From positions 1 through 18,393 of the forward strand of contig JASHQO010000171.1 of assembly GCA_030039105.1 (NCBI GenBank): DNA of 18,393 nt. Reading direction: 5' to 3'. The stretch comes from Xanthobacteraceae bacterium (GTDB lineage Bacteria; Pseudomonadota; Alphaproteobacteria; Rhizobiales; Xanthobacteraceae). Every line of letters starts with the position of its first letter. Within the stretch, counting starts at the first letter, position 1. Below the pieces are notes generated by a model. That model saw only the letters and a list, made by a program, of their open reading frames with translations, was not told the origin of the DNA and did not search any database. Positions 1-7,262 of the stretch are shown here, piece by piece. Position numbers and translations under genes: made by a program.

Positions 1-687
1 GCTGCGGACGCGATCGTCGGCCAACAGTTCGGCGCCGCTGCCGGTCAGGGTCACCCGCCCGTTTTCCAGCACATAGGCGCGGCTCGCCAGCTTGAGCGAC
101 TGCGCCACGTTTTGTTCGACCAGCAGGCAGGTGATGCCGTCGCGATTGAGCGCGCGGATGGTGTTGAGCACGTCGTGGATGATGGTCGGGGCGAGGCCGA
201 GCGAGGGCTCGTCGAACATGATGAGATCGGGAGCGCCCATCAGGCAGCGGCCGATGGCGAGCATCTGCTGCTCGCCGCCGGACAGCGTGCCAGCCGCCTG
301 ACGCTGCCGCTCCGCCAGCACGGGAAACAACGACAGCACCCGCTCGCGATTCTTGACGCGGCTGCCTCGGGCGCGCGGCAGCATGGCGCCGATGTCGAGA
401 TTTTCCGCAACCGTCAGCGTCGGGAACACCTGGCGGCCTTCGGCCACCTGGCCGATGCCGAGGTCGCAAACCCGATGGCTCGGCCAGCCGGAAATGTCGG
501 TGCCGCGATAGACGATCTTTCCGCGAATGCGCTGCTGCATGCCGGCGAGCGCCCGGATCAGCGTCGTCTTGCCGGCGCCGTTGGCGCCGACGATGGCGAC
601 GATGACGCCCTCTTCGATGTCGAGCGACACGCCGTTGAGCGCCTGGACGTCGCCGTAGAACACATCGAGGTTCTCGACGGTGAGCAT
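1..687 (-). CDS. livF: LivF-type branched-chain amino acid ABC transporter ATPase (3' end cut by window edge)
   Basis: Second cytoplasmic ATPase of a HAAT-family (hydrophobic/polar amino acid) ABC importer; it powers uptake through LivHM together with LivG. The visible 229 residues begin MLTVENLDVFYGD and show Walker A GANGAGKTT (residues 34-42), a canonical LSGGEQQ signature, Walker B LIMFDEP and an H-loop-like segment. LivF proteins are usually about 235-240 residues, so only a handful of C-terminal residues and the stop lie outside the window. The ATG at 687 overlaps the livG stop by one base (TGATG), indicating translational coupling. It is the last visible gene of the operon that starts at 7137. 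The family is certain; the transported substrate is not, because HAAT systems carry amino acids, amides, urea and other small polar compounds. Confidence 0.95.
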   Translation of the reverse strand, partial: MLTVENLDVFYGDVQALNGVSLDIEEGVIVAIVGANGAGKTTLIRALAGMQQRIRGKIVYRGTDISGWPSHRVCDLGIGQVAEGRQVFPTLTVAENLDIGAMLPRARGSRVKNRERVLSLFPVLAERQRQAAGTLSGGEQQMLAIGRCLMGAPDLIMFDEPSLGLAPTIIHDVLNTIRALNRDGITCLLVEQNVAQSLKLASRAYVLENGRVTLTGSGAELLADDRVRS

Positions 688-1412
688 CACAGCAGCTCCG
701 CGCCGAGATAGGATTTGACGACGGCGGGATCGCGCACCACCGCTTCCGGCGTGCCGCCGGCGATTGCGACGCCGTGATCGAGCACCAGCACGTGACCGGC
801 GAGTGCCATCACCGCGCGCATGACGTGCTCGATCAAGAGTATGGTCAGGCCGCTTTCGCGGTTGATCGCCCGCAAGGTCGCGACCATGCGGTCGGTCTCG
901 GTCGGCCGCAAGCCGGCCATGACCTCGTCGAGCAAAAGGAGCTTTGGCTCAGTCGCCAGCGCCCGCGCCACTTCGAGCCGCTTGCGATCCGGCAAGGTGA
1001 GCGTCGCCGCGATCCGGTGGCGCTTGTCGAACAGATCGAGCCGGCGCAGCACCGCTTGCGCGCCCTCGCGCGCCGCGCGAAGGTCGTGTCGGTGCAGCAG
1101 CGCGCCGACGATGACGTTGTCCTCGACGCTCAACGCCGGAAACGGCCGCACTAGCTGGAAGGTGCGGGCGATGCCGAGCCGGCACACCGCATCCGGCGCC
1201 AGGCCGCCGATCGGCCGGCCGGCGAACGCGATCACGCCGTCGTCGGGCGTCATGGCGCCGGCGATCAGGTTGAACAGTGTCGTCTTGCCGGCGCCGTTCG
1301 GGCCGATCACGGCGAAGATGACGCCTTCCGGCACCTCGAAGCTGACGGCGTCGACGGCGACGAGGCCGCGAAAGCGTTTGCTGACCTTGTCGAGGCAGAG
1401 CAGCGCGCTCAT
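687..1412 (-). CDS. livG: LivG-type ABC transporter ATPase with atypical signature motif
   Basis: First ATPase of the HAAT importer, 241 residues, cytoplasmic and working as a pair with LivF. Walker A GPNGAGKTT is at residues 37-45, the Q-loop at Q86 (TFQLVRPF), Walker B LLLLDE at 158-163 and the switch histidine at H196 (LLIEHVM). The ABC signature position reads LTLPDRK (138-144) instead of LSGGQ or LSYGQ, and Walker B is followed by VMAGL instead of the usual PAAGL. The flanking RLEVARALA is normal, so the protein is probably functional. The frame stays open far upstream through livM. The ATG at 1412 is chosen because it starts at the family's normal N-terminus and overlaps the livM stop as ATGA. 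The 3' end overlaps livF by one base. Confidence 0.95.
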   Translation of the reverse strand: MSALLCLDKVSKRFRGLVAVDAVSFEVPEGVIFAVIGPNGAGKTTLFNLIAGAMTPDDGVIAFAGRPIGGLAPDAVCRLGIARTFQLVRPFPALSVEDNVIVGALLHRHDLRAAREGAQAVLRRLDLFDKRHRIAATLTLPDRKRLEVARALATEPKLLLLDEVMAGLRPTETDRMVATLRAINRESGLTILLIEHVMRAVMALAGHVLVLDHGVAIAGGTPEAVVRDPAVVKSYLGAELL

Positions 1413-2413
1413 CGGTCGCGCTCCGCGACGCCGAGCCGGCGCGCCAGCCACGGCCAAATGCCCTCGGGCAGCGCGACGACGATCAGAAGGAGACAAATGC
1501 CGTAGAACACCTGCTTGGCGCCGGGCAGATCGATGCCGAAGGCGCTCAGCGCCGACGTCACCGACTCGGCCAGGCCGGTCAGCACGAAGGCGCCGAGGAT
1601 CGGTCCGAACAGCGTGCCGATGCCGCCGATGATCGGCCCGAGGATCATCTCGATCGAGCGCGAGATATTGAACACCTGCTCGGGGAACAGATTGTTGTAG
1701 AAGAAAGCATAGAACACGCCGGCGAACGACGTGAAGCCGGCAGAAATCATCACCGCGTACATTTTGTAGCGGAAAGTGTCGATGCCGGCGGCGCGCGCAG
1801 CCGGCTCGTCCTCGCGGATGGCGAGCCAGAAGTAACCCATGCGGCTCTTCAACAGCAGGCGCGACAGCAGGAACGCGACGATGGTTGCGGCCAGCATCAC
1901 GTAATAGAACATCGTCGGACTGCCGCGCAGCCGCCACAGATCGTTGTGGGTGTATTGCGCCACCGGCAGGAACAGGCCTGCGGAGGCGTTGACGAAATCC
2001 AGATGATCGAAGCCGATGCGGGCAAATTCGGCAAACGCAATGGTCAGGATGGCGAAATAGACGCCGGCGACGCCGAAGCGAAAGGCGAGAAAGCCGATGA
2101 CCGCGCCGCACGCCGCCGCGACCGGAATCGCCGCCAGCAGGCCGAGCCACGGTGCGACGCCGTAGCGCGTGAACAGCATCGCCGCCACATAGGCGCCGAG
2201 GCCGGCATAGATGGCATTGCCGAGCGAAAGCTGGCCAGCAAACCCCATCATGATGTTCCAGGCCTGGCCGGTATAGGCGAGATAGAAGATGACGATCAGG
2301 ACGGTGAGCAGATAGTCGCTGACGAGCCACGGCGCGACCACGAGCGCCGCCAGAAGCACGGCAAGGAACGCCAGCGACCGCCGCGACACGCCGTCGGCGA
2401 ACTGCGCCATCAT
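1409..2413 (-). CDS. livM: LivM-type ABC transporter permease
   Basis: Inner-membrane permease of the HAAT importer, 334 residues. The chain is strongly hydrophobic with about 8-10 predicted membrane segments. It contains the family segment AWNIMMGFAGQLSLGNA near residue 50 and the cytoplasmic coupling-loop segment AIREDEPAARAAGID, followed by KMYAVMISAGFTSFAGVFYAF and the PIIGGIGTLFGPILGA stretch typical of LivM/BPD_transp_2 proteins. Two ATGs occur in tandem (2413 and 2410). The first is chosen because it forms an ATGA overlap with the livH stop; no sequence evidence separates them further. The 3' end overlaps the livG start by four bases. It pairs with LivH to form the translocation pore; substrate unknown. 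Confidence 0.95.
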   Translation of the reverse strand: MMAQFADGVSRRSLAFLAVLLAALVVAPWLVSDYLLTVLIVIFYLAYTGQAWNIMMGFAGQLSLGNAIYAGLGAYVAAMLFTRYGVAPWLGLLAAIPVAAACGAVIGFLAFRFGVAGVYFAILTIAFAEFARIGFDHLDFVNASAGLFLPVAQYTHNDLWRLRGSPTMFYYVMLAATIVAFLLSRLLLKSRMGYFWLAIREDEPAARAAGIDTFRYKMYAVMISAGFTSFAGVFYAFFYNNLFPEQVFNISRSIEMILGPIIGGIGTLFGPILGAFVLTGLAESVTSALSAFGIDLPGAKQVFYGICLLLIVVALPEGIWPWLARRLGVAERDR

Positions 2414-3282
2414 GCCATCCTCTTGCCCAAAATTCCCTGCGGCCGGAACAGCAGCACCAGCACCAGGATGGCGAACGAGAACATGCTCTTGGCGGAGGGG
2501 GTGAACATGAGGCCGGCAAGCGCCTCGGTGAGCCCGATCAGCACGCCGCCGACGAGCGCGCCCGGCAGGGAGCCGAGCCCGCCGATGATGACGATGACGA
2601 AGGACAGTAACGTATAGGTCGGCCCGATCATCGGCGTGGTGTCGGTGATTAGCGTCATCATGGTGCCGGCGGCTCCGACGCAGGCCGTGCCGATGCCGAA
2701 GGTGAGCGCGTAAAGCCTTCGCACATCGAGCCCGGCCACCAGCGCGCCGGTATAATTGTCGGCGCAGGCGCGGATCGCCGTGCCGATAAGGGTGAAACGA
2801 AAGAACGCGAACAGCGCCGCGGTCACGACGATCGCCGCGGCGGCGGCGTAGGTCTTCGAGGCATCGACGATCACCGGCCCGGCCTGAAAGCTGTCATAGG
2901 CATAGGACGTCTGGATGGTCTGGGCGTCCGGTCCGAAGATGATCAGCAGCGTGTTGACGATGATGATCGCCAGCGCCACCACGAGCAGGAACTGACTGTG
3001 TTCCGGCCGGGTGACGAACGGATTGATCAAGCCGGTCTGCAAGGCGTAGCCGAACACGAACATCACTGCCGCGATCGGTACCAGCATGACCAGCGGATCG
3101 AGATGCAAGCCCGCGAACAGCACGACCGCGACATACATCGCGATCGACATCATCTCGCCGTGGGCAAAATTGACGACGCGGACGACGCCGAAAATCACCG
3201 ACAGGCCGAGCGCCAGCAGGCCGTAGACCAAGCCGGTCAGGATGCCGGCAACGGCAACATTCAGATAGACATCGAACGTCAC
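2410..3282 (-). CDS. livH: LivH-type ABC transporter permease, GTG start
   Basis: Inner-membrane permease partner of LivM, 290 residues from the GTG at 3282. The start of the mature reading (VTFDVYLNVAVAGILTGLVY) and the motif RVVNFAHGEMMSIAMYVAV near residues 35-55 are typical of LivH, as is the C-terminal GGLGSLPGALVGGVLIGL. The open frame extends to 3405, but that part overlaps the preceding binding-protein gene, is arginine-rich and unlike the family, so I reject it. The GTG at 3282 has a GGGACGG ribosome-binding site just upstream and lies 14 nt after the binding-protein stop. The 3' end overlaps livM as ATGA. Roughly eight membrane segments are visible. Confidence 0.93.
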   Translation of the reverse strand: MTFDVYLNVAVAGILTGLVYGLLALGLSVIFGVVRVVNFAHGEMMSIAMYVAVVLFAGLHLDPLVMLVPIAAVMFVFGYALQTGLINPFVTRPEHSQFLLVVALAIIIVNTLLIIFGPDAQTIQTSYAYDSFQAGPVIVDASKTYAAAAAIVVTAALFAFFRFTLIGTAIRACADNYTGALVAGLDVRRLYALTFGIGTACVGAAGTMMTLITDTTPMIGPTYTLLSFVIVIIGGLGSLPGALVGGVLIGLTEALAGLMFTPSAKSMFSFAILVLVLLFRPQGILGKRMA

Positions 3283-3296
3283 CGATCCGTCCCGGC

Positions 3297-4526
3297 TCAG
3301 GCGCGATCCTGATACGGCTTCATCGGCCATTCCAGCTTGGCGTTGGCGGCCTCCTTCGGCGCCACCGTGACCTGCTTGCCGGCGCGGTTCTGCACGACGC
3401 CGCACTTCACGCCGACATTCTGGCCCTTGGCATCGAACCTGATGCCGGGCCCGATGGTGGCATTGTCGGTGATGTTGGTCGCGTGCAGCGCTTCGGCGAG
3501 CGCCTTCGGATCGGTCGAGCCGGCGCGCTTATAGGCGTCGGCGGCGACCAGCAGCGCCTCGAAGGTATAGACGTGGTTGGTGTTGAGATTGACGTCCGGG
3601 TAGGTCTTGGCCAGCGCCGCCTCGAGCATCTTGCTCAGCTTCTTGTTCGGATCGTACCAGGGCACGAGGCTCATCGGGCCGTCGGACATCTTGCCGAGCG
3701 TCTTGGTGTACTGGTTCTCGTACCAGCCCGGCCCGAGACTCAGGATCGCCTGCGGCGACCAGCGCTGCTTGATCATTTCGCGCGTCAACAGCATGGCGTC
3801 GTTGAGACGGCCGACGACGATCATAACCTCGGCATTGGTCGCCTTGGCCTTGGTCACTTCGACGGACAGGTCGCGCGCCGCCGGATCGTAGGAAATCTCA
3901 TCGAGGATCGTGTAGGGCAGCTTGAAGTCCGGCATCATCTTGTGCATGCCCTGCGACATCTGGGTGCCGAACAGATCGTTGACGTGCAGGAACACCGCCG
4001 TCTTCGGCGTCACGCCGGCGAGCGCGAAAATCTCGTTCTGGCTTTCGAGCTCGTCGTGGAGCAGCATCGGCGCGGTCGGGAAGTTTCTGACCACGTACTT
4101 GTAGCCCTGCTCGGTGATCTGCGTGGCGCTGGCGATATTGATGACGAGCGGGATGCCCTTCTGTTCGGCGACCTGGGCAACCGCCGTGGTCTGACCGGAA
4201 TCGAAGGAGCCGACGATAAGCTGGGCGCCGTCGTTGATCAGCTTTTCGGTGTGCTCGCGGGCGGTGTCGACGCTCGACTCGGTGTCGCCGTTCATGATCG
4301 TCAGCTCCGGCATGCCGAGGTCTTTGAGAACGCCGGGCGCGATGTCGACGCCGCGCTGACAGTCCTGGCCGATGCCGGCCTCGAAGCCGGAGCGCGGCAG
4401 GATCACGCCGACCTTCAGCGGACCGCCCTGGGCGCGCAGGATGGCGGGGGCGGCAACGGTGGCGGCGGTGGCGGCAGCGCCGGCCAGCACATGGCGGCGG
4501 TTGGGCTCAAGGCGAACGCTGTTCAT
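3297..4526 (-). CDS. Periplasmic substrate-binding protein of the HAAT ABC transporter (Peripla_BP_6), Tat-type signal
   Basis: High-affinity periplasmic receptor feeding LivHMGF, 409 residues. The N-terminus carries a twin-arginine type signal (NRRHVLAGAAA, then an alanine-rich core ending ILRAQ), so export is probably through Tat rather than Sec. The mature part starts LKVGVILPRSGFEAGIGQD, the classic first strand of type I periplasmic binding proteins. It continues with ELTIMNGDTESSVDTAREH and GAQLIVGSFDSGQTTAVAQV, both diagnostic of the family. The start ATG is preceded by GGGAGGG at good spacing. It is 62 nt downstream of the amidase gene and 14 nt upstream of livH, in the same operon. 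The neighbouring amidase and hydroxy-acid dehydrogenase suggest the ligand may be an amide or hydroxy acid rather than leucine; this is inference. Confidence 0.93.
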   Translation of the reverse strand: MNSVRLEPNRRHVLAGAAATAATVAAPAILRAQGGPLKVGVILPRSGFEAGIGQDCQRGVDIAPGVLKDLGMPELTIMNGDTESSVDTAREHTEKLINDGAQLIVGSFDSGQTTAVAQVAEQKGIPLVINIASATQITEQGYKYVVRNFPTAPMLLHDELESQNEIFALAGVTPKTAVFLHVNDLFGTQMSQGMHKMMPDFKLPYTILDEISYDPAARDLSVEVTKAKATNAEVMIVVGRLNDAMLLTREMIKQRWSPQAILSLGPGWYENQYTKTLGKMSDGPMSLVPWYDPNKKLSKMLEAALAKTYPDVNLNTNHVYTFEALLVAADAYKRAGSTDPKALAEALHATNITDNATIGPGIRFDAKGQNVGVKCGVVQNRAGKQVTVAPKEAANAKLEWPMKPYQDRA

Positions 4527-4588
4527 GACGGTTTCCCTCCCAGGATTGGCGAAATGCTAGGAGACTGCCGGGCCGGCGGCAAGCGCGA

Positions 4589-5881
4589 TCAGGCGCCAAG
4601 GAGGGGCGCCGTTGCCGCAGCAATGCGAAGCAGCCGATGATCGTGGCCGTTGCGCCCGATCAGCATCAAGCCAACGGGCAGCGGCGCCTGCACCGGCAGC
4701 GTGATGGCGCAGAGATCGAAGAAGTTGACGATCGAGGTGTTGCGCAGCACCGCGGCGTTGCGCGCGGCGAAGGTTTTTGCATCCGCGATTTCGGCGATGG
4801 TCGGCGCCACGATCGAGGTCGTCGGCATCAACAGCGCATCGAGCGGGGCGAGCCACGCGTCCATCGCCTGGACCACGCGTTTGCGATCGCGCACCATGCC
4901 GGCATACGCCTCCGGCGTGATCTCGCAGCCGCGGACGATGCGGACGCGCACGTTGGCGTCGATGTCGGCGGCACGCCGGTTCATGCGGTCGCGATGGATG
5001 CCGCAAGCCTCGTAGGGAGAGATGCCGCCCTTGGCATTGATTTCGCCCATGTCGTCGAGAAGCGGCAGCGTTTCATGGGTTATGTGCACGCCCGCGTCGC
5101 CCAGCCGCTTCACCGCCAGAGCGAAACCGGCGGCCACGGTGTCGTCCAAACGATCGAGCGGCAATCCTTCGGCGACGCCGAAGTGGAGGCCTTCGAGCGC
5201 GATCGGCTCGAGCGGCAAAATCTCCTCGCCCGCCATCACCGCATCGGTCGCGGCGCAAGCGGCCACGCTCTTCGCAATCGACCCGACGGAGTCCAGCGTG
5301 TGGCTGAGCGGAAAAGCGCCGTCGGTCGGCACCCGCCGCTTGCTCGGCTTGAAGCCGACCAGGCCGCATAGCGACGCCGGAATGCGCACCGAGCCGCCGG
5401 TGTCGGTGCCGATGCCGATATCGCACATGCCGTCGGCGACGCTGACCGGCGCGCCGGCTGACGAGCCGCCGGGCACGCGGCTGCGGTCACGCGGATTGCC
5501 CGGCGTGCCGAAATGCGGATTGGCGCCGATCCCCGAGAAGGCGAACTCGGTCATGTTGGTCTTGGCGACGATCACCGCGCCGGCGTCGCGCAGCCGGCGC
5601 ACGACGGCGGCGTCGGCTTTGGCCGGTGCCGCTTCCTCAGCCAGGATTTTCGAGCCGGCGCGGGTACGCTCGCCGGCAACGTCGAACAAATCCTTGATGC
5701 TGACGATGGTGCCGTCGAACGGCCCGAGCGGCGCACCGCGTTTCGCCCGTGCGTCCGCCGCATCGGCCGCGGCGCGTGCCGGTTCGGTATAGACGGTCAG
5801 GCAGGCGCGCGCTCCCTCACCCTTCGGGTCGGCGATACGCGCCAACGCCCGTTCGAGACGATCGCGGCAGCTTGGCGCCAT
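4589..5881 (-). CDS. Amidase-signature family amidohydrolase
   Basis: Cytoplasmic amidase of the amidase signature family, 430 residues, hydrolysing an unknown amide C-N bond. The Ser-Ser-Lys triad is visible: K63 in SIKDLFD, cis-Ser S140 in PGGSSAGA and nucleophile S164 in GTDTGGSVRIPASLCG, with the 24-residue spacing between the two serines expected in the family. The C-terminus contains ITLPVQAPLPVGLMLIG, also typical. The open frame extends upstream to 6064 but overlaps the dehydrogenase gene; the ATG at 5881 lies two bases after that gene's stop with AAAGG before it, so translation is probably coupled. Genes of this kind beside Liv-type transporters often act on the imported compound. 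GatA is unlikely because there are no gatB or gatC neighbours. Confidence 0.92.
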   Translation of the reverse strand: MAPSCRDRLERALARIADPKGEGARACLTVYTEPARAAADAADARAKRGAPLGPFDGTIVSIKDLFDVAGERTRAGSKILAEEAAPAKADAAVVRRLRDAGAVIVAKTNMTEFAFSGIGANPHFGTPGNPRDRSRVPGGSSAGAPVSVADGMCDIGIGTDTGGSVRIPASLCGLVGFKPSKRRVPTDGAFPLSHTLDSVGSIAKSVAACAATDAVMAGEEILPLEPIALEGLHFGVAEGLPLDRLDDTVAAGFALAVKRLGDAGVHITHETLPLLDDMGEINAKGGISPYEACGIHRDRMNRRAADIDANVRVRIVRGCEITPEAYAGMVRDRKRVVQAMDAWLAPLDALLMPTTSIVAPTIAEIADAKTFAARNAAVLRNTSIVNFFDLCAITLPVQAPLPVGLMLIGRNGHDHRLLRIAAATAPLLGA

Positions 5882-5883
5882 GG

Positions 5884-7137
5884 TCAAGCCTTTGCCACCA
5901 TCGCCGGCTTCAGGTCTTGCAGCGACGGCGCGCCGACCTGCTGCATGGCGACCATCAGCTCGGTGCGCAAAATTTCCAGCACGCGCTCCACGCCCGGCTG
6001 GCCGAAGGCACCGAGGCCCCACAAATACGGCCGGCCGACGGCGACGCCCTTGGCGCCCATGCACAGCGCCTTGACGATGTCAGTGCCGCGGCGGAAGCCG
6101 GAATCGATCAGCACCGGCATGGTGCCCGAGACCTCGATAATCTCCGGCAGGCTCTCGATGGTCGAGCGGCCGGCTTCGTCGGCACGGCCGCCGTGGTTCG
6201 ACACGATGATGGCGTCGATGCCGGTCGTCGCGGCGATCTTGGCGTCCTCCCAGGCCAGAATGCCCTTAATCACCATTTTCATCTTGGTCGCGTCGCGGAT
6301 GCGCTTGATGTAGTCCCATGTCAGGGCGGACGACTGGATGTTCTTGAGGCCGGACAGATCGGCGCCCTCGTAGATCGGATCGTGCCGCATCGAGGCTTCG
6401 AGGCTCGAATTGTCATGGCACGCCGAGCATTGCCGGGTATCGAGCTGCTTCATGCGCAGCGCGGTCTCCTGATTGCGCGCGCCGCTGCGGTCGACGGTGA
6501 CGGCGACGGCGATCGAGCCCTGCCGCTCCATGCTCTCGACGTGATGCTTGGCGACCTCGAACTTGTTGGTGGCGTAAAGCTGCGACCAGATCGGCCGGCC
6601 GCGCGCCGCGATCACGTCGGCGACCGAGGTCGAGGCCTGGGTCGACAGGATCATCAGATGATCGCCGGTCTTGGCGGCGCGGGCGACGCCCGCCTCGCCG
6701 TCGGGATGGTAGGCTTTGTGGCCGCCGGTCGGATCGATGATGATCGGCGTCTCGTAGCGCTGGCCGAGGATTTCCGTCGACATGTCGACCTTGCTGACGT
6801 CGACCAGGCGCCGCGGCCGCAACTGGAATTTCAAGAAGCCTTCGCGGTTGGCGCGCAGCGTCACGTCATCGTCGACGCCCGAAGCCATGTAGCCGAAATG
6901 GGCCGGCGGCACGTTCTTGTGCATCACCGGCTCGAAGTCGAACACGTCGAGCGCTTCCTTCGGGCTCGCGATCAGGTGACTGTAGTCGCGCGGCGCCCAG
7001 ACGAACGGATCGGCCGGACGTTCCGGATAAGGCTCCTGCGCCAACGCCGACAGACTTGTGCCGGCGAACAGCGGGCTGGCGGCGAGAAATTGGATGAAGC
7101 GGCGGCGGCTTGCGGCTTGAACCGGGGTCAACGTCAT
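5884..7137 (-). CDS. Tat-exported FMN-dependent alpha-hydroxy-acid dehydrogenase with an internal CxxCH motif
   Basis: Member of the glycolate oxidase / L-lactate dehydrogenase / flavocytochrome b2 superfamily, 417 residues; it should oxidise a 2-hydroxy acid to the 2-keto acid using FMN. Visible family features are FGYMASGVDDDVTLRANREGF near the N-terminus, STQASTS, QLYAT, K291 (VIKGILAW), catalytic H315 in SNHGGR, and FRRGTDIVKALCMGAKGVAVGRPYLWGL at the phosphate site. The N-terminus has a twin-arginine signal (SRRRFIQFLAASP, then SLSALAQ), implying a folded periplasmic enzyme. Between the fourth strand and the catalytic lysine there is CSACH (C237, C240, H241), a c-type haem attachment motif in what is normally the mobile loop. 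The ATG at 7137 is preceded by GGGAGGAG. It is the first gene of the operon, two bases from the amidase. Confidence 0.92.
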   Translation of the reverse strand: MTLTPVQAASRRRFIQFLAASPLFAGTSLSALAQEPYPERPADPFVWAPRDYSHLIASPKEALDVFDFEPVMHKNVPPAHFGYMASGVDDDVTLRANREGFLKFQLRPRRLVDVSKVDMSTEILGQRYETPIIIDPTGGHKAYHPDGEAGVARAAKTGDHLMILSTQASTSVADVIAARGRPIWSQLYATNKFEVAKHHVESMERQGSIAVAVTVDRSGARNQETALRMKQLDTRQCSACHDNSSLEASMRHDPIYEGADLSGLKNIQSSALTWDYIKRIRDATKMKMVIKGILAWEDAKIAATTGIDAIIVSNHGGRADEAGRSTIESLPEIIEVSGTMPVLIDSGFRRGTDIVKALCMGAKGVAVGRPYLWGLGAFGQPGVERVLEILRTELMVAMQQVGAPSLQDLKPAMVAKA

Positions 7138-7262
7138 GGCGGCACTCCTCCCGTAAGTCTCTTTTGTTTTGCCTATCCTATCGGGCGCGCCTGCCGTTGC
7201 AAACCGCGCCGCGAACCTGCCATCATCGGCTAAGGTCGATAGGCAAAAAAGGAATCGCCGCC
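7138..7262. promoter_or_regulatory. Divergent promoter region between the transport/catabolic operon and the DUF1932 dehydrogenase
   Basis: This 125-nt gap must hold both promoters. On the minus strand a plausible sigma-70-like pair is TTGCAA (7197-7202) and TAGGAT (7175-7180) with a 16-nt spacer. On the plus strand TTGCAA at the same palindromic site with CATCAT (7221-7226) is a weaker candidate with an 18-nt spacer. Both genes start within a similar GCCGCCATG context and each has a good ribosome-binding site. The promoter hexamers are guesses by eye. Confidence 0.45.
7167..7248. repeat. 11-bp perfect inverted repeat flanking the divergent promoter (possible operator pair)
   Basis: TTTTGCCTATC (7167-7177) and GATAGGCAAAA (7238-7248) are exact reverse complements separated by 60 nt. 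Consequently each divergent transcript would carry GATAGGCAAAA shortly before its ribosome-binding site. The left arm overlaps the candidate minus-strand -10 box. This is what a regulator bound at two sites, or a shared leader element, would look like; a chance A/T-rich repeat is also possible. Confidence 0.45.

Noticed and set aside
1413..2519. N-terminal extension of livG giving a 610-residue protein
   Set aside because: The extra part is arginine-rich, out-of-frame reading of livM; the ATG at 1412 gives a normal LivG and overlaps the livM stop in the ATGA style used by the operon.
3483..4640. 385-residue plus-strand open frame opposite the substrate-binding protein gene
   Set aside because: Shadow of the real gene on the other strand: composition is rich in His, Arg, Asp and Gly with no recognisable domain. 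The same holds for long frames at 5749-7233, 10216-11601 and 11867-12907 on the plus strand and 17550-18392 on the minus strand.
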